From the NCBI GenBank assembly GCA_016779205.1, contig JADHOC010000006.1, positions 124,001-188,000 of the forward strand: a stretch of DNA of 64,000 bases, given 5' to 3'. Below are positions 17,706-27,760 of the stretch, piece by piece; within the stretch, counting starts at the first letter, position 1, and each line of letters starts with the position of its first letter. Below the pieces are notes generated by a model. It was given only the letters and a program-made list of their open reading frames with translations, searched no databases and was not told the origin of the DNA. Position numbers and translations under genes: made by a program. This stretch comes from Planctomycetota bacterium. GTDB taxonomy: Bacteria; Planctomycetota; UBA1135; GCA-002686595.

Positions 17706-20700
17706 TCACACGGAGCTGACCAGCTCCCGCGCCAGGTCCGAGAGGCCGCGCAGGTCGAGCTTGCCCGTCCCGAGCTTCGGGAGCTCCGGCACCTCGACCC
17801 AGGCGTTCGGCGCAGGCCGGAACAGGGCGGGCAGGTCGCTACTCGAAAGGCGCCCCTTCAGCTCATCCAGCTCGAAGGGCATGGGGGTATGCAGCACGAT
17901 GAGGCGTTCCCCCTTGGTCTCGTGCTCGACGGCCGTCACCGCCAGCTCGGGCACGACCCCGTCCTCTTCGGCCTCCTGGCTGCTCGGCCCGAGGAGCTCG
18001 AACATCAGGTCACCGATCACCTCCTCCACGCGGCCGTGGGGCACCATCTCGCCGCCGATCTTGCTGAAGCGCGAGAGCCGATCGGTGATGAACAGGAAGC
18101 CGTCCCGGTCGATGTGGCCGATGTCCCCGGTGGTGTACCACCCATCCCTCAGCACCTCCGCGGTCTTCTCCGGCATGCCGATGTAGCCCCTCATGACGTT
18201 GGGGCCCTTGACCAGAATCAGGCCGGACTCGCCGCCCTCCCGCTCGATGACCTCGGCGGGATAGACGTCGGGGTCGACGATCTTCACGGCGACGCCGGGG
18301 ATGGGCCGCCCGATGGAGCCCTCCCGGTGTCCGCGTTGACGCGGCGGGAGGTGATCGCCTCCGGGGAGGTTGGCCGAGACGACCGGGGCGGCCTCGGTGC
18401 ACCCGTATCCCTCCATCAGCTCCGACCCGAACTTGGCCTTCCACGCGTCGGCGAGCCCCTGGTTCAGCTTCTGCGCGCCGGAGAGGGCGACCCGGATCCC
18501 GGCGAACTGCTCCTTCGTGCAGCGGCGGAGATACGACTGGTAGAAGGTCGGCGTGGCGATGGTGATGGTGACGCCGCCCTTCTGCGAGAGCTCCCCCACG
18601 ACCTTCGCCTCCAGCGGGTTCACGTGGTACACGCCGCGCGCCCCGGAGAGGAACGTCGCCCACAGGGTGATCGTGTACCCGAAGCTGTGGAAGTAGGGCA
18701 GGATCCCGAGGACCCCGTCCCCCGGCCCCAGCGCGATGACCTCCAGCACCGACTGGACGTTCGAGAGCACGTTGGAGTGGGTCAGCATCACGCCCTTGGG
18801 GACGCCCGTGCTGCCGCTCGAGAAGATGACCGTCGCCACGTCCTCCGACTCCGGCTGTCCGCCCCGGCTCCGGGGCGCCAAGAGGTTGGCCAGCATCACC
18901 CCGGGGAGGAACGAGAGCGCCAGGTAGCGGAGCTTCATGGCCGTGGTGATGCTCCCGCGGATCTCCTCGAGCAGGATCGTCTGCTCCTCCCCCAGCGGAG
19001 AGGGGCGCTCGAGGCCGGAGAGGAAGCGCCGCGCCGTGATCACGTGCTCAGCGCCCGCCGTCTCGCACATTGCGGCGAGGTCGCCGTTGGACATCGTGTA
19101 GTTGAGGTTCACCGAGGTCCGCCCGTCGAGGGCGAGGGCCAGGTTCACCAGGGCGCCGCCGGCGCCAGGGGGCATCAGCACCGCGACGGAACGCGCCTCC
19201 CCGAGGTGGGGCCGCAGGGCGTCGCGCATGCAGAGCGCCCCCACCAGCAGCTTGCGGTAGTTGAGGTCCACCCCCGTGCTATCGAGCACGGCGGGTCGCC
19301 CGGCGTTCGCGCGCGCCTCCTTGAGGAAGCGCCAGGCGAGGGATCCCCGGCGCCCCTGGCGCTCGGTCCGCAGCTCCGCCACCTGCTCGGCGATGCGCTG
19401 ACGCACCTGGAAGGCCGACGCGTCCGGGCTCATCGGCGCCCCGATGGAGACGTCCACCTTGAAGGGCAAGCGGCGCGGCAGCTTCCAGAACACCTTGCCT
19501 CCCTCGTGGCTGAAGATGCTGCCCCACAGGCGGTCGAGCGCCACCGGCAGGATCGGGACCCGGGCCTCCCGGGCGATGCGCTCGAGGCCGGCAGCGAAGG
19601 ACATCAGGTGACCGGAGCGGGTCAGGCCCCCCTCCGCGAAGATGCACACCAGCTCCCCTCTCGCCGCTGCGTCAGCGGCCGCCGACAGCGCCGCGACCTT
19701 CTCGGACTTGGAGTCCTGACTGCTGACCGGGATGGCCTCCATCTTCCGGGCGAACCACCCCAGGAGGGGCACCTTGAAGAAGCCGCGGTACATGAGGAAG
19801 CGCACGGGCCGACCGGAGCTGGCGGCGATCAGCACCGCGTCCACGAAGGACACGTGGTTCGCCACGAGGAGGGCACCCCCGGACTTGGGCAGGTGCTCCG
19901 CGCCGAGCAGCCGCGTCCGATAGACGGTGTGGGCAAAGATCCAGGCCACCAGGCGCACGGTGAAGTGAGCGGCGAAGCGCAGGGAGACCGCGAACCCCAG
20001 GAGGATGAGGACCGCGATGGCGATCATCATCTCGGGCGGCGAGAGGGACATCGCCTTGAGGAGCAGGAGGCTCGGCGCCGCGAGGAGGATGCCGGCGAAG
20101 TCCAGGACCTGGCTGAAGCCGAGCACCGAGCCACGGTCCTCCTCGGCCGGCAGCACCTGGACCAGGGTCCGGATCGGCAGAGAGAAGACGCCGGAGGAGA
20201 GCCCGAGGAAGCCGAGGCATCCCTGCACCCAGAGCAGGTTGGCCGGCGCGAGCTGGATCGCCACCAGCGCGCCGGTCATTCCGAAGAGCCCCAGGGGCAC
20301 CAGCCCCCCCTCCACGCGGTCGCCGGACAGCTTGCCGCCGACCACGGCGCCCAGGCCGATGCCGACGATGACGGGCAGCATGAGCCTGGAGGTCGCCGCG
20401 CTCGAGAGGCCGAGCTCGATGAGGCCGTACTCGTTCACCACGAGGACGAGCAGCGAGGCGACCAGGTAGTAGAAGGCGCTCCCCGCGATGGAGACGGCGA
20501 GGGTCGGGTGACCCCGAAGGGCCTTCCAGTGGCGGACAAACTCCGCCGGCAGGTTCCACGGGATCTCGCGCTCCGGAACCCGCGCAGGCTCGTGCCGGAT
20601 GGCGAGGGAGGCGGCCAGCCCGGCCACCGCGATCCCCACGTAGGCGAGACCAGGGAGCCAGAGCTGGTCCGGGAACCGGTCGAGCAGCTCGCCGGCCACC

Positions 20701-21209
20701 ACGACGCCGCCGAGGATCGCGACCGTCGTGGTCGTCTGGATCAGCGCGTTCGCGCGCGACATGTCGCGCTCGTCCAGGAGCTCCTTCAGGATCCCGTACT
20801 TCGACGGGCCGAAGAGCGCGCTCTGGGCGCCCATGCACCCCACCACCAGGAGCAGCCCCAGGTAACTCTCGAGGTAGATGGCGAGGAGCCCCATGGCCAT
20901 GACCACGACCTCGAGCACGTTGGCGACCTTGATGATCGTCGACTTCGAGAAGCGGTCCGCGAGCGCGCCGGTCACCAGGCACAGGACGACGAAGGGGAGC
21001 GCGAACAGGGTGGCGGGCAGCTCCTGTCGGTTGACGCCGCTGGCGTCCACCGCGAGCCCGCTCTCCTGGACCCAGGGGATCGCACCCGCGGTGGCGGCCC
21101 CCACCGTGAGCAGCAGGATCAGCTGCTTGAAGGCGTTGTCGTTGAACGCCCCCAGGAACTGGGACAGGACGAGGGACCCGAAGGAGCGGTTCTTGAGGAG
21201 CTTGAGCAT
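17706..21209 (-). CDS. aas: LplT-PlsC-acyl-ACP synthetase fusion (Aas-type 2-acyl-GPE acyltransferase)
   Basis: A 1167-residue protein with three parts. Residues 1-420 are a 12-helix MFS transporter resembling the lysophospholipid flippase LplT (FLGAFNDNAFKQLI at the start, DMSRANALIQ in the middle). Residues 430-620 are a PlsC acyltransferase with NHVSFVD (HX4D at 452-457) and FAEGGLTRSG. Residues 640-1160 are an AMP-forming acyl-ACP/CoA synthetase with the P-loop-like SSGSTGVPKGVMLTHSN at about 797 and the late TGDIGHIDRDGFLFITDRL. In E. coli LplT imports lysophospholipid and Aas re-acylates it using acyl-ACP; here all steps are on one chain. It acts in the inner membrane to repair phospholipids. 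The start MLKLLKNRSFGSLVLSQFL is typical. Confidence 0.88.
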   Translation of the reverse strand: MLKLLKNRSFGSLVLSQFLGAFNDNAFKQLILLLTVGAATAGAIPWVQESGLAVDASGVNRQELPATLFALPFVVLCLVTGALADRFSKSTIIKVANVLEVVVMAMGLLAIYLESYLGLLLVVGCMGAQSALFGPSKYGILKELLDERDMSRANALIQTTTTVAILGGVVVAGELLDRFPDQLWLPGLAYVGIAVAGLAASLAIRHEPARVPEREIPWNLPAEFVRHWKALRGHPTLAVSIAGSAFYYLVASLLVLVVNEYGLIELGLSSAATSRLMLPVIVGIGLGAVVGGKLSGDRVEGGLVPLGLFGMTGALVAIQLAPANLLWVQGCLGFLGLSSGVFSLPIRTLVQVLPAEEDRGSVLGFSQVLDFAGILLAAPSLLLLKAMSLSPPEMMIAIAVLILLGFAVSLRFAAHFTVRLVAWIFAHTVYRTRLLGAEHLPKSGGALLVANHVSFVDAVLIAASSGRPVRFLMYRGFFKVPLLGWFARKMEAIPVSSQDSKSEKVAALSAAADAAARGELVCIFAEGGLTRSGHLMSFAAGLERIAREARVPILPVALDRLWGSIFSHEGGKVFWKLPRRLPFKVDVSIGAPMSPDASAFQVRQRIAEQVAELRTERQGRRGSLAWRFLKEARANAGRPAVLDSTGVDLNYRKLLVGALCMRDALRPHLGEARSVAVLMPPGAGGALVNLALALDGRTSVNLNYTMSNGDLAAMCETAGAEHVITARRFLSGLERPSPLGEEQTILLEEIRGSITTAMKLRYLALSFLPGVMLANLLAPRSRGGQPESEDVATVIFSSGSTGVPKGVMLTHSNVLSNVQSVLEVIALGPGDGVLGILPYFHSFGYTITLWATFLSGARGVYHVNPLEAKVVGELSQKGGVTITIATPTFYQSYLRRCTKEQFAGIRVALSGAQKLNQGLADAWKAKFGSELMEGYGCTEAAPVVSANLPGGDHLPPRQRGHREGSIGRPIPGVAVKIVDPDVYPAEVIEREGGESGLILVKGPNVMRGYIGMPEKTAEVLRDGWYTTGDIGHIDRDGFLFITDRLSRFSKIGGEMVPHGRVEEVIGDLMFELLGPSSQEAEEDGVVPELAVTAVEHETKGERLIVLHTPMPFELDELKGRLSSSDLPALFRPAPNAWVEVPELPKLGTGKLDLRGLSDLARELVSSV

Positions 21210-21322
21210 GTGCAGGCGACGCGCATCCTAGGGGATTGCCGTCGGGGACCATCTCATCGGCCAGCCGCCCCCCATCACAGCCCCGTTGCGCTGATCGCAG
21301 CGCTAGCCCTGGCTAAACGACG

Positions 21323-21356
21323 GGGCCCGCGCCCCCGGAGAAGGTGGCGCGGGCCC
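21323..21356 (-). terminator. Terminator hairpin of thiC
   Basis: An 11-bp perfect stem, GGGCCCGCGCC/GGCGCGGGCCC, with a 12-base loop lies 20 bp beyond the thiC stop. Read on the minus strand it is followed by CGTCGTTT, a weak T-rich tail. Confidence 0.65.
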
Positions 21357-21376
21357 GCATAGGGTCACCGTCGAGG

Positions 21377-23122
<1,746 letters not shown>

Positions 23123-23421
23123 GCACACCGCGAAGCATTTTGGGCATCTCGCCGAAGGGTCCGATCGGGGCCTCCGGCGACCCTGGGCATGGTAGACCCC
23201 CGCCGCTCCCCTTTCCGCCCCGGATCAGGTCAGAACCGACAATTTGCGCGCAACAGGGTGGGTCGATCGACCCCGTTTGGCGGAGGAGTTTTGCACCCGG
23301 TCCCCCAGCGATTCAGTCGATCGAATCCCCTCGGGCGCGTACCCTGGGATGAGGAGAGGCCCTCCGCCGCCGCGCGGCCGAGCTCCCTCATCCAATCCAC
23401 CCCCTTATCGGGAGAGACCCC
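23123..23421. other. Divergent intergenic region with candidate operators
   Basis: About 300 bp separate the thiC riboswitch from the HEAT-repeat gene. It holds two copies of the palindrome TCGATCGA (23263-23270, inside the 12-bp palindrome GGTCGATCGACC, and 23317-23324), and a second copy of the 11-mer CCGGATCAGGT found in the aptamer (23220-23230). I saw no convincing promoter hexamers. A GGAGAG Shine-Dalgarno lies at 23411-23416. Confidence 0.5.
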
Positions 23422-25581
23422 ATGACTTCGTTCAACGTCCTGCTCGCACGTACGGTCGTGGTCCTTGGAGGCGCCATCGGGTGCGCCGACTGGACCTTCG
23501 CCTTCCAATGATGAGGCGGTGGAGCCCGCGCCCCCGGTGGGGGCGCTCGACCCGCTGACGCACCGCGTCCTGCCGGCGGAGGCGCCGGCGCACCTGGCCC
23601 CGCGAGTGGACCTGCCGGTGGAGGCCAAGGCCCCCAGGTCGCCGGTCCCCAGTCGCCCCCGCCCATGGGACTCCCGCAGATCCCGCTCGGCGGGCTGCCG
23701 GTGATGCCTGGCCAGGACCCCTACGACATCGACCGCTTCGGGAAGATCGAGGACAGCGCCGACTGGCAGCTGTGGTGGTCCTTCAACAAGGACCGCTTCC
23801 TCCGCTTCACGAACATCCAGACCGGCCGCGCCTTCACGGGCAGCGATGACTTCTACCTCGGTAGCGGTCAGCGTGAGCAAGAGACCGTCGGCGGACGGGC
23901 CCAGGACCGCGTCATCGACGGGATCCTCTCGGACGCCCTCCTCAAGGGTCTCGAGAAGGGTGGCTCCAACGAGTTCTGCCAGTCGGCTCTGATCGCGATG
24001 ACGAGAGTCGGCGGCCAGAACCAGGGCAAGTTCGACTGGGTCGCCAACTGGTTCCTGGCCAACGGCACGGACGAGATGCACCCGACGGCGGCCTTCGTGC
24101 TCGGCCTGACGGGCAACGCCTCCCGCGTGGAGATGCTCCGCGAGATCGCCCTCAACACCGAGAAGGGCTGCGAGCTGATCTCCCCCGAGGGTGAGCACGC
24201 CACGGCCCGCGTGCCGATGTCCATGCGCTCCTACGCGGCGTACGGACTCGGCATGATCGGCGCCCGGAGCACGGACCGAGAGGTCCGGTCCCAGGTGGTC
24301 CGGACCCTGATCGACATCCTCGAGAACGACGCCTCGGACGCCAACGATGCCCGCGTGGCAGCGATGATCTCCCTGGGCCTGGTTCCCCTGCACGTCGACG
24401 AGGACGTGGTGGCCTGCTACTGCGGCACCTGCGTCGTCCCTGACCCCCACACCTCCCTGCGCCCGCAGGTGACGTACCTCATGCGGTACTTCACGGCGGA
24501 CGAGGAGTTCGACCCGATCCTGCGTGCCCACACGGCGACGACCCTCGGTCGTCTCGTCGCGGCCCGTCCGGAAGGGATGACCGAGCGGATGAAGGAGGGC
24601 ATCGCCGAGGTTCTCGTTCGCGCCCTCGAGAAGTCCGCCCGCCAGCCCCGTCAGGTGCGCGAGAGCGCCACCCTGGCCCTCGGGCTCATCGGGGACGCCG
24701 ACAACGACAACACGGACAAGTGGATCCGCTGGGCCCTCCGACGCTCGATGAAGAGCGGCGGGGACATGGAGCGTCGCTTCGCGATGATCTCCCTCGCGGA
24801 GGTCGGCGGTCACGCCGGCCAGGGTGACGAGCCCTTCGCCGGCATCGGCGACGTGCGCAACACCCTGACCCGCGGGCTCTCCTCCGGCAAGAAGAAGGAG
24901 AAGGCGTGGGCGGCCATCGCCCTGGGCGTGCTCGGTCACGAGCTCCGCGCCAAGGGGATCGAGCCGGACTCCGGCGTCGACACCGCGCTCATGTCCTCCA
25001 TGCGCTCCGCGAAGCGAGTCGCTGACCTCGGCGCCTACTCGATCGCCATGGGCCTGCGCGGGACGCCGGACGCGGCGCCGCGCCTCTTGAAGAAGCTGGA
25101 TCAGGCACGTGACGAGGACGCCCGCGGCTACGTGGCCATGTCCCTCGGCATGGTCGGCGCCCGCGAGGCCATCGAGTCGCTGCAGGAGACCCTGGTGGAC
25201 GCCGAGGAGCAGCCGCTCCTGCAGACCCGCACAGGTCTGGCCCTGGGCATGCTGGGCGACGAGAGCGTCGCCGAGTCCCTGCTCGAGGTCCTCGACAAGT
25301 CCCTCGATGACGAGGAAGGCGAGGCGCGGCAGATCGCGGCCGTCTCGGCCCTCGGCTACATCGGTGACAAGCGCGGCGTGGAGATCCTCTGCGAGATCGT
25401 GATGGACAAGGAGGACAAGTACTCCATCGCCGTCCGCGAGTCCGCGGTGGTGGCCCTCGGCCTCTGCGGTGACCGCACCTCCCGCCCCTGGCGGACGATG
25501 CTCACCCTGGGATCGAACTACCTCGCCAACACCAAGACCCTCACGAGCGGGGACGGCACCGGCGTCCTCGACCTCAAGTAG
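23422..25581 (+). CDS. Secreted HEAT-repeat protein with apparent 5' frameshifts
   Basis: Residues from 23665 on form a 638-codon intact frame of HEAT/PBS-lyase-like helical repeats (YAAYGLGMIGARS, ATLALGLIGDADND, YVAMSLGMVGAREA, TGLALGMLGDES, AAVSALGYIGDKRG, VVALGLCGD), a protein-interaction scaffold. The intact frame lacks a signal peptide. An ATG at 23422 with a strong GGAGAG Shine-Dalgarno five bases upstream starts MTSFNVLLARTVVVLGGAIG in the same frame but ends at TGA 23509. Between about 23510 and 23640 the +1 frame has the better codon use (DEAVEPAPPVGALDPL, Pro/Ala-rich linker), and one extra C in the C5 run near 23630 would restore the HEAT frame. I infer one gene with two compensating indels. 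No enzymatic function is suggested. Confidence 0.7.
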
Positions 25582-25636
25582 GTCCCCCTCCCTCGGCAAG
25601 GCCGCTGGCGATGTCCGGCGGCCGTGCATTAGGCTC

Positions 25637-25673
25637 AAGGGCCCCGCGGAGCGCTCGCTCCCCGGGGCCCTTT
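25637..25673 (+). terminator. Rho-independent-type terminator after HEAT gene
   Basis: A two-part stem: AAGGGCCCC (25637-25645) with GGGGCCCTT (25664-25672), enclosing GGAGCG/CGCTCC (25648-25653 and 25656-25661) with a 2-base loop, followed by TTT. It is the strongest intrinsic-terminator-like structure in this half of the window. It ends four bases before the ATG of the metallopeptidase gene. Confidence 0.75.
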
Positions 25674-25676
25674 CCC

Positions 25677-26309
25677 ATGCGCTGGACCCGCCTCCCCCTC
25701 GACCGGCTGCTCGACGTCCCCATCAAGGACCTCGGGCTCACCCTGGAGGCCTCGCCCCTCCAGGCGCGGCTGGAGGAGCTGCACGCGGAGCTCGAGCGCC
25801 GCTCGATCACCTTCAGGCCCTACGCGTGGCTGTCCACGGAGTGGTTCACTCCCGACGACGCCACCGGCTTCGCGATCCCCTTCTACCTGGCCCACCCGCG
25901 CCTCGTTCGACTGGAGCGCACGCAGATGCTCGAGGTCGAGGGTGCGACTCGCGAAGGCTGCATGAAGGTCATGCGCCACGAGGCCGCCCACGCCATGGAT
26001 AACGCCTACGGGCTGCGCCGCCGCCGCCGGTGGCGGGAGGTGTTCGGCCGCGCGGGCGAGCCCTACCGCAGCTCCTACACCCCGGACCCGAACAGCCGCG
26101 CCTACGTCCAGCACCTCGACTACTGGTACGCCCAGAGCCACCCCCTCGAGGACTTCGCGGAGACCTTCGCCGTGTGGCTCCACCCGGGGAGCCGCTGGCG
26201 GAAGCGCTACGGGGGCTGGACCGCGCTGAATAAGCTCGAGTTCATGCACGAGCTCATGGGAATCGTGGGGAAGGAGGCGCCTCGGCGGACGACGCGCCGC
26301 CGGGAATAG
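25677..26309 (+). CDS. Putative zinc-binding metallopeptidase (Peptidase_Mx-like, HExxH)
   Basis: A 210-residue protein, no signal peptide. The zinc motif is RHEAAHAMDNAYG (HEAAH fits HExxH), and EDFAETFAVWL further on probably gives the third ligand. The layout FRPYAWLSTEWFTPDD, FYLAHPRLVRLERTQMLEVEG, then HExxH, then YVQHLDYWYAQSHPLEDFAE matches what I recall of the putative zinc-binding metallopeptidase family (PF15887). I use the ATG at 25677; the frame is open to 25611, but the earlier part would run through the terminator hairpin. Eighteen base pairs downstream begins a small unknown gene, then an ATP-grasp ligase with a 4-base overlap, so the three look like an operon. The substrate is unknown. 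Confidence 0.75.
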   Translation: MRWTRLPLDRLLDVPIKDLGLTLEASPLQARLEELHAELERRSITFRPYAWLSTEWFTPDDATGFAIPFYLAHPRLVRLERTQMLEVEGATREGCMKVMRHEAAHAMDNAYGLRRRRRWREVFGRAGEPYRSSYTPDPNSRAYVQHLDYWYAQSHPLEDFAETFAVWLHPGSRWRKRYGGWTALNKLEFMHELMGIVGKEAPRRTTRRRE

Positions 26310-26327
26310 CCGCTCGGCCGAGTCCGG

Positions 26328-26687
26328 ATGACGCTCCGCGAGTACTACGATCGCAAGAAGGGGATCTACGCGAGCGAGGGAACTCCGGCGTTCAACGGCC
26401 AGCTCCGCCACTCGTTCCCCCGCGGCGACGGTCCTGCGGACGGCGCTCCCCGCCTCGCCCCCTTCCTGCGCAAGCAGCGCGCGCGCCTGGTGCGTCAGGT
26501 GGCAGCGGCGACGGGGCAGCACCGCTACCTCCTGGACCACGTCGTCCGGGAGATGACCCTGCGAGCACGCACCGAAGACCTGCGGATCCCGCGAGGGGAA
26601 GACGACGCCCTCCTGGACTCGGCCATCCTGCTCACCTCGCTCTCGTCCCAGTTCGTCTACGGGGGTCACCCCAGGTACCAACGATGA
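26328..26687 (+). CDS. Conserved small protein between metallopeptidase and ATP-grasp ligase
   Basis: A 119-residue, basic, cytoplasmic protein that I do not recognise. It starts MTLREYYDRKKGIYASEGTP and has an amphipathic, Arg-rich middle (FLRKQRARLVRQVAAATGQ) and a C-terminal helix-like LLDSAILLTSLSSQFVYGG. No cysteine pairs, metal site or transmembrane segment is visible. Its stop overlaps the start of the ATP-grasp gene (ATGA), which implies coupled translation and a shared role with the flanking enzymes. It could be a partner subunit or a peptide-binding protein; this is inference from position only. Confidence 0.6.
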   Translation: MTLREYYDRKKGIYASEGTPAFNGQLRHSFPRGDGPADGAPRLAPFLRKQRARLVRQVAAATGQHRYLLDHVVREMTLRARTEDLRIPRGEDDALLDSAILLTSLSSQFVYGGHPRYQR

Positions 26688-27717
26688 CCAAGCGGAAGCT
26701 CCGCGTCGCTGTCCTGATGCACGCCCACCTCGCGCCGCCGGAGTCCCTTGAGGGGCTCACGGAGAAGCAGGTGAACGACATCAAGCAGGAGCTGGACGTG
26801 TGCACGACCCTCAGGGCCCTGGGCCATGAGGTCCTCCCGGTGCCGGTGGTCGACGAGCTCGCGCCGATTCGCCGCACCCTGAAGGAGCGCAAGCCGCACA
26901 TCGCCTTCAACCTGCTCACCCACTTCCACGACGCGGGGATCTACGACTCGGCCGTCGTGTCCTGGCTGGAGCTCATGAAGCAGCTCTACACCGGCTGCAA
27001 CCCGAGGGGCCTGCTGGCGGCCAACGACAAGGCGCTCTTCAAGAAGGTGCTCGCCTATCACCGGATCCGCGCCCCTCGCTTCTTCGTCGCGCCCCGGGGC
27101 AAGCGCCTGCCCCGCCTGCCGAAGGGCCTGGCTGGCCGCTGTTCGTCAAGTCCCGCAGCGAGCACGCCTCCACCGGTATCAGCCAGGCCTCGATCGTCCA
27201 CGACCTCGACCAGCTCCAGAGCCGGGTCACCTACATCCACGAGGCCGTGGGGACCGGCGCGCTCTGCGAGGAGTACATCGAGGGCCGTGAGCTCACGGTG
27301 GGCGTGCTCGGGAACAAGCGCGTCGAGATCAGCCCGGTCTGGGAGCTGTTCATGGATGACCTCCCCGCGGGGGTCGCGAACATCGCCACCAGCCGCGTGA
27401 AGTGGGACCCCGAGTACCAGCGCAAGATCGGCCTGCGGACGGGCCCCGCCGAGGACCTGGACGCCGCAACGGTCGAGCGCATCCGTCGCACGGCCCGTCG
27501 CATCCACCGGGCGGTGGGGCTCTCTGGATACAGCCGAATCGACATGCGCATGGACTCGGACGGGCAGGTCTGGATCCTGGAGGCCAACCCCAATCCAGAC
27601 CTGTGCTTCGGCGAGGACTTCGCGGAGAGCTTCGAGCGCCTCGGGTACGGCTACCCGGAGCTGCTCCAGAAGATCCTCAACCTGGGCCTGCGCTACGAGG
27701 CCCCCTGGATGGGGTGA
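26684..27717 (+). CDS. ATP-grasp ligase, D-Ala-D-Ala ligase-like, with a frameshift
   Basis: The first part (26684 to about 27130) reads KLRVAVLMHAHLAPPESLEG, then IAFNLLTHFHDAG and TGCNPRGLLAANDKALFKKVL, as in the N-terminal domain of D-alanine ligase-like enzymes. From about 27133 the next frame carries WPLFVKSRSEHASTGIS (ATP-binding lysine), EEYIEGRELTVGVLG and YSRIDMRMDSDGQVWILEAN followed by PNPDL, the catalytic Mg/ATP region. The two halves join if one base is added in CTGGCTGGCC near 27128-27136; the total length of 1034 nt is one short of 345 codons. It probably ligates an amino acid or peptide with ATP hydrolysis. Whether the lesion is a sequencing error or real is undecided. Confidence 0.75.
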
Positions 27718-27760
27718 GAGCCGGCCGCGGCGGACCAGCTCTCCCCCATGGACCAGCGGG

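Noticed and set aside
17889..21362. Long plus-strand open frame opposite the acyltransferase fusion
   Set aside because: Antisense shadow; the minus-strand protein has complete family motifs while this frame is His/Arg/Glu/Gly-rich without any motif.
23220..23230. Second full TPP riboswitch
   Set aside because: Only the ACCTGATCCGG core is shared; the CTGAGA block and the closing stems are missing. Kept only as a possible relic.
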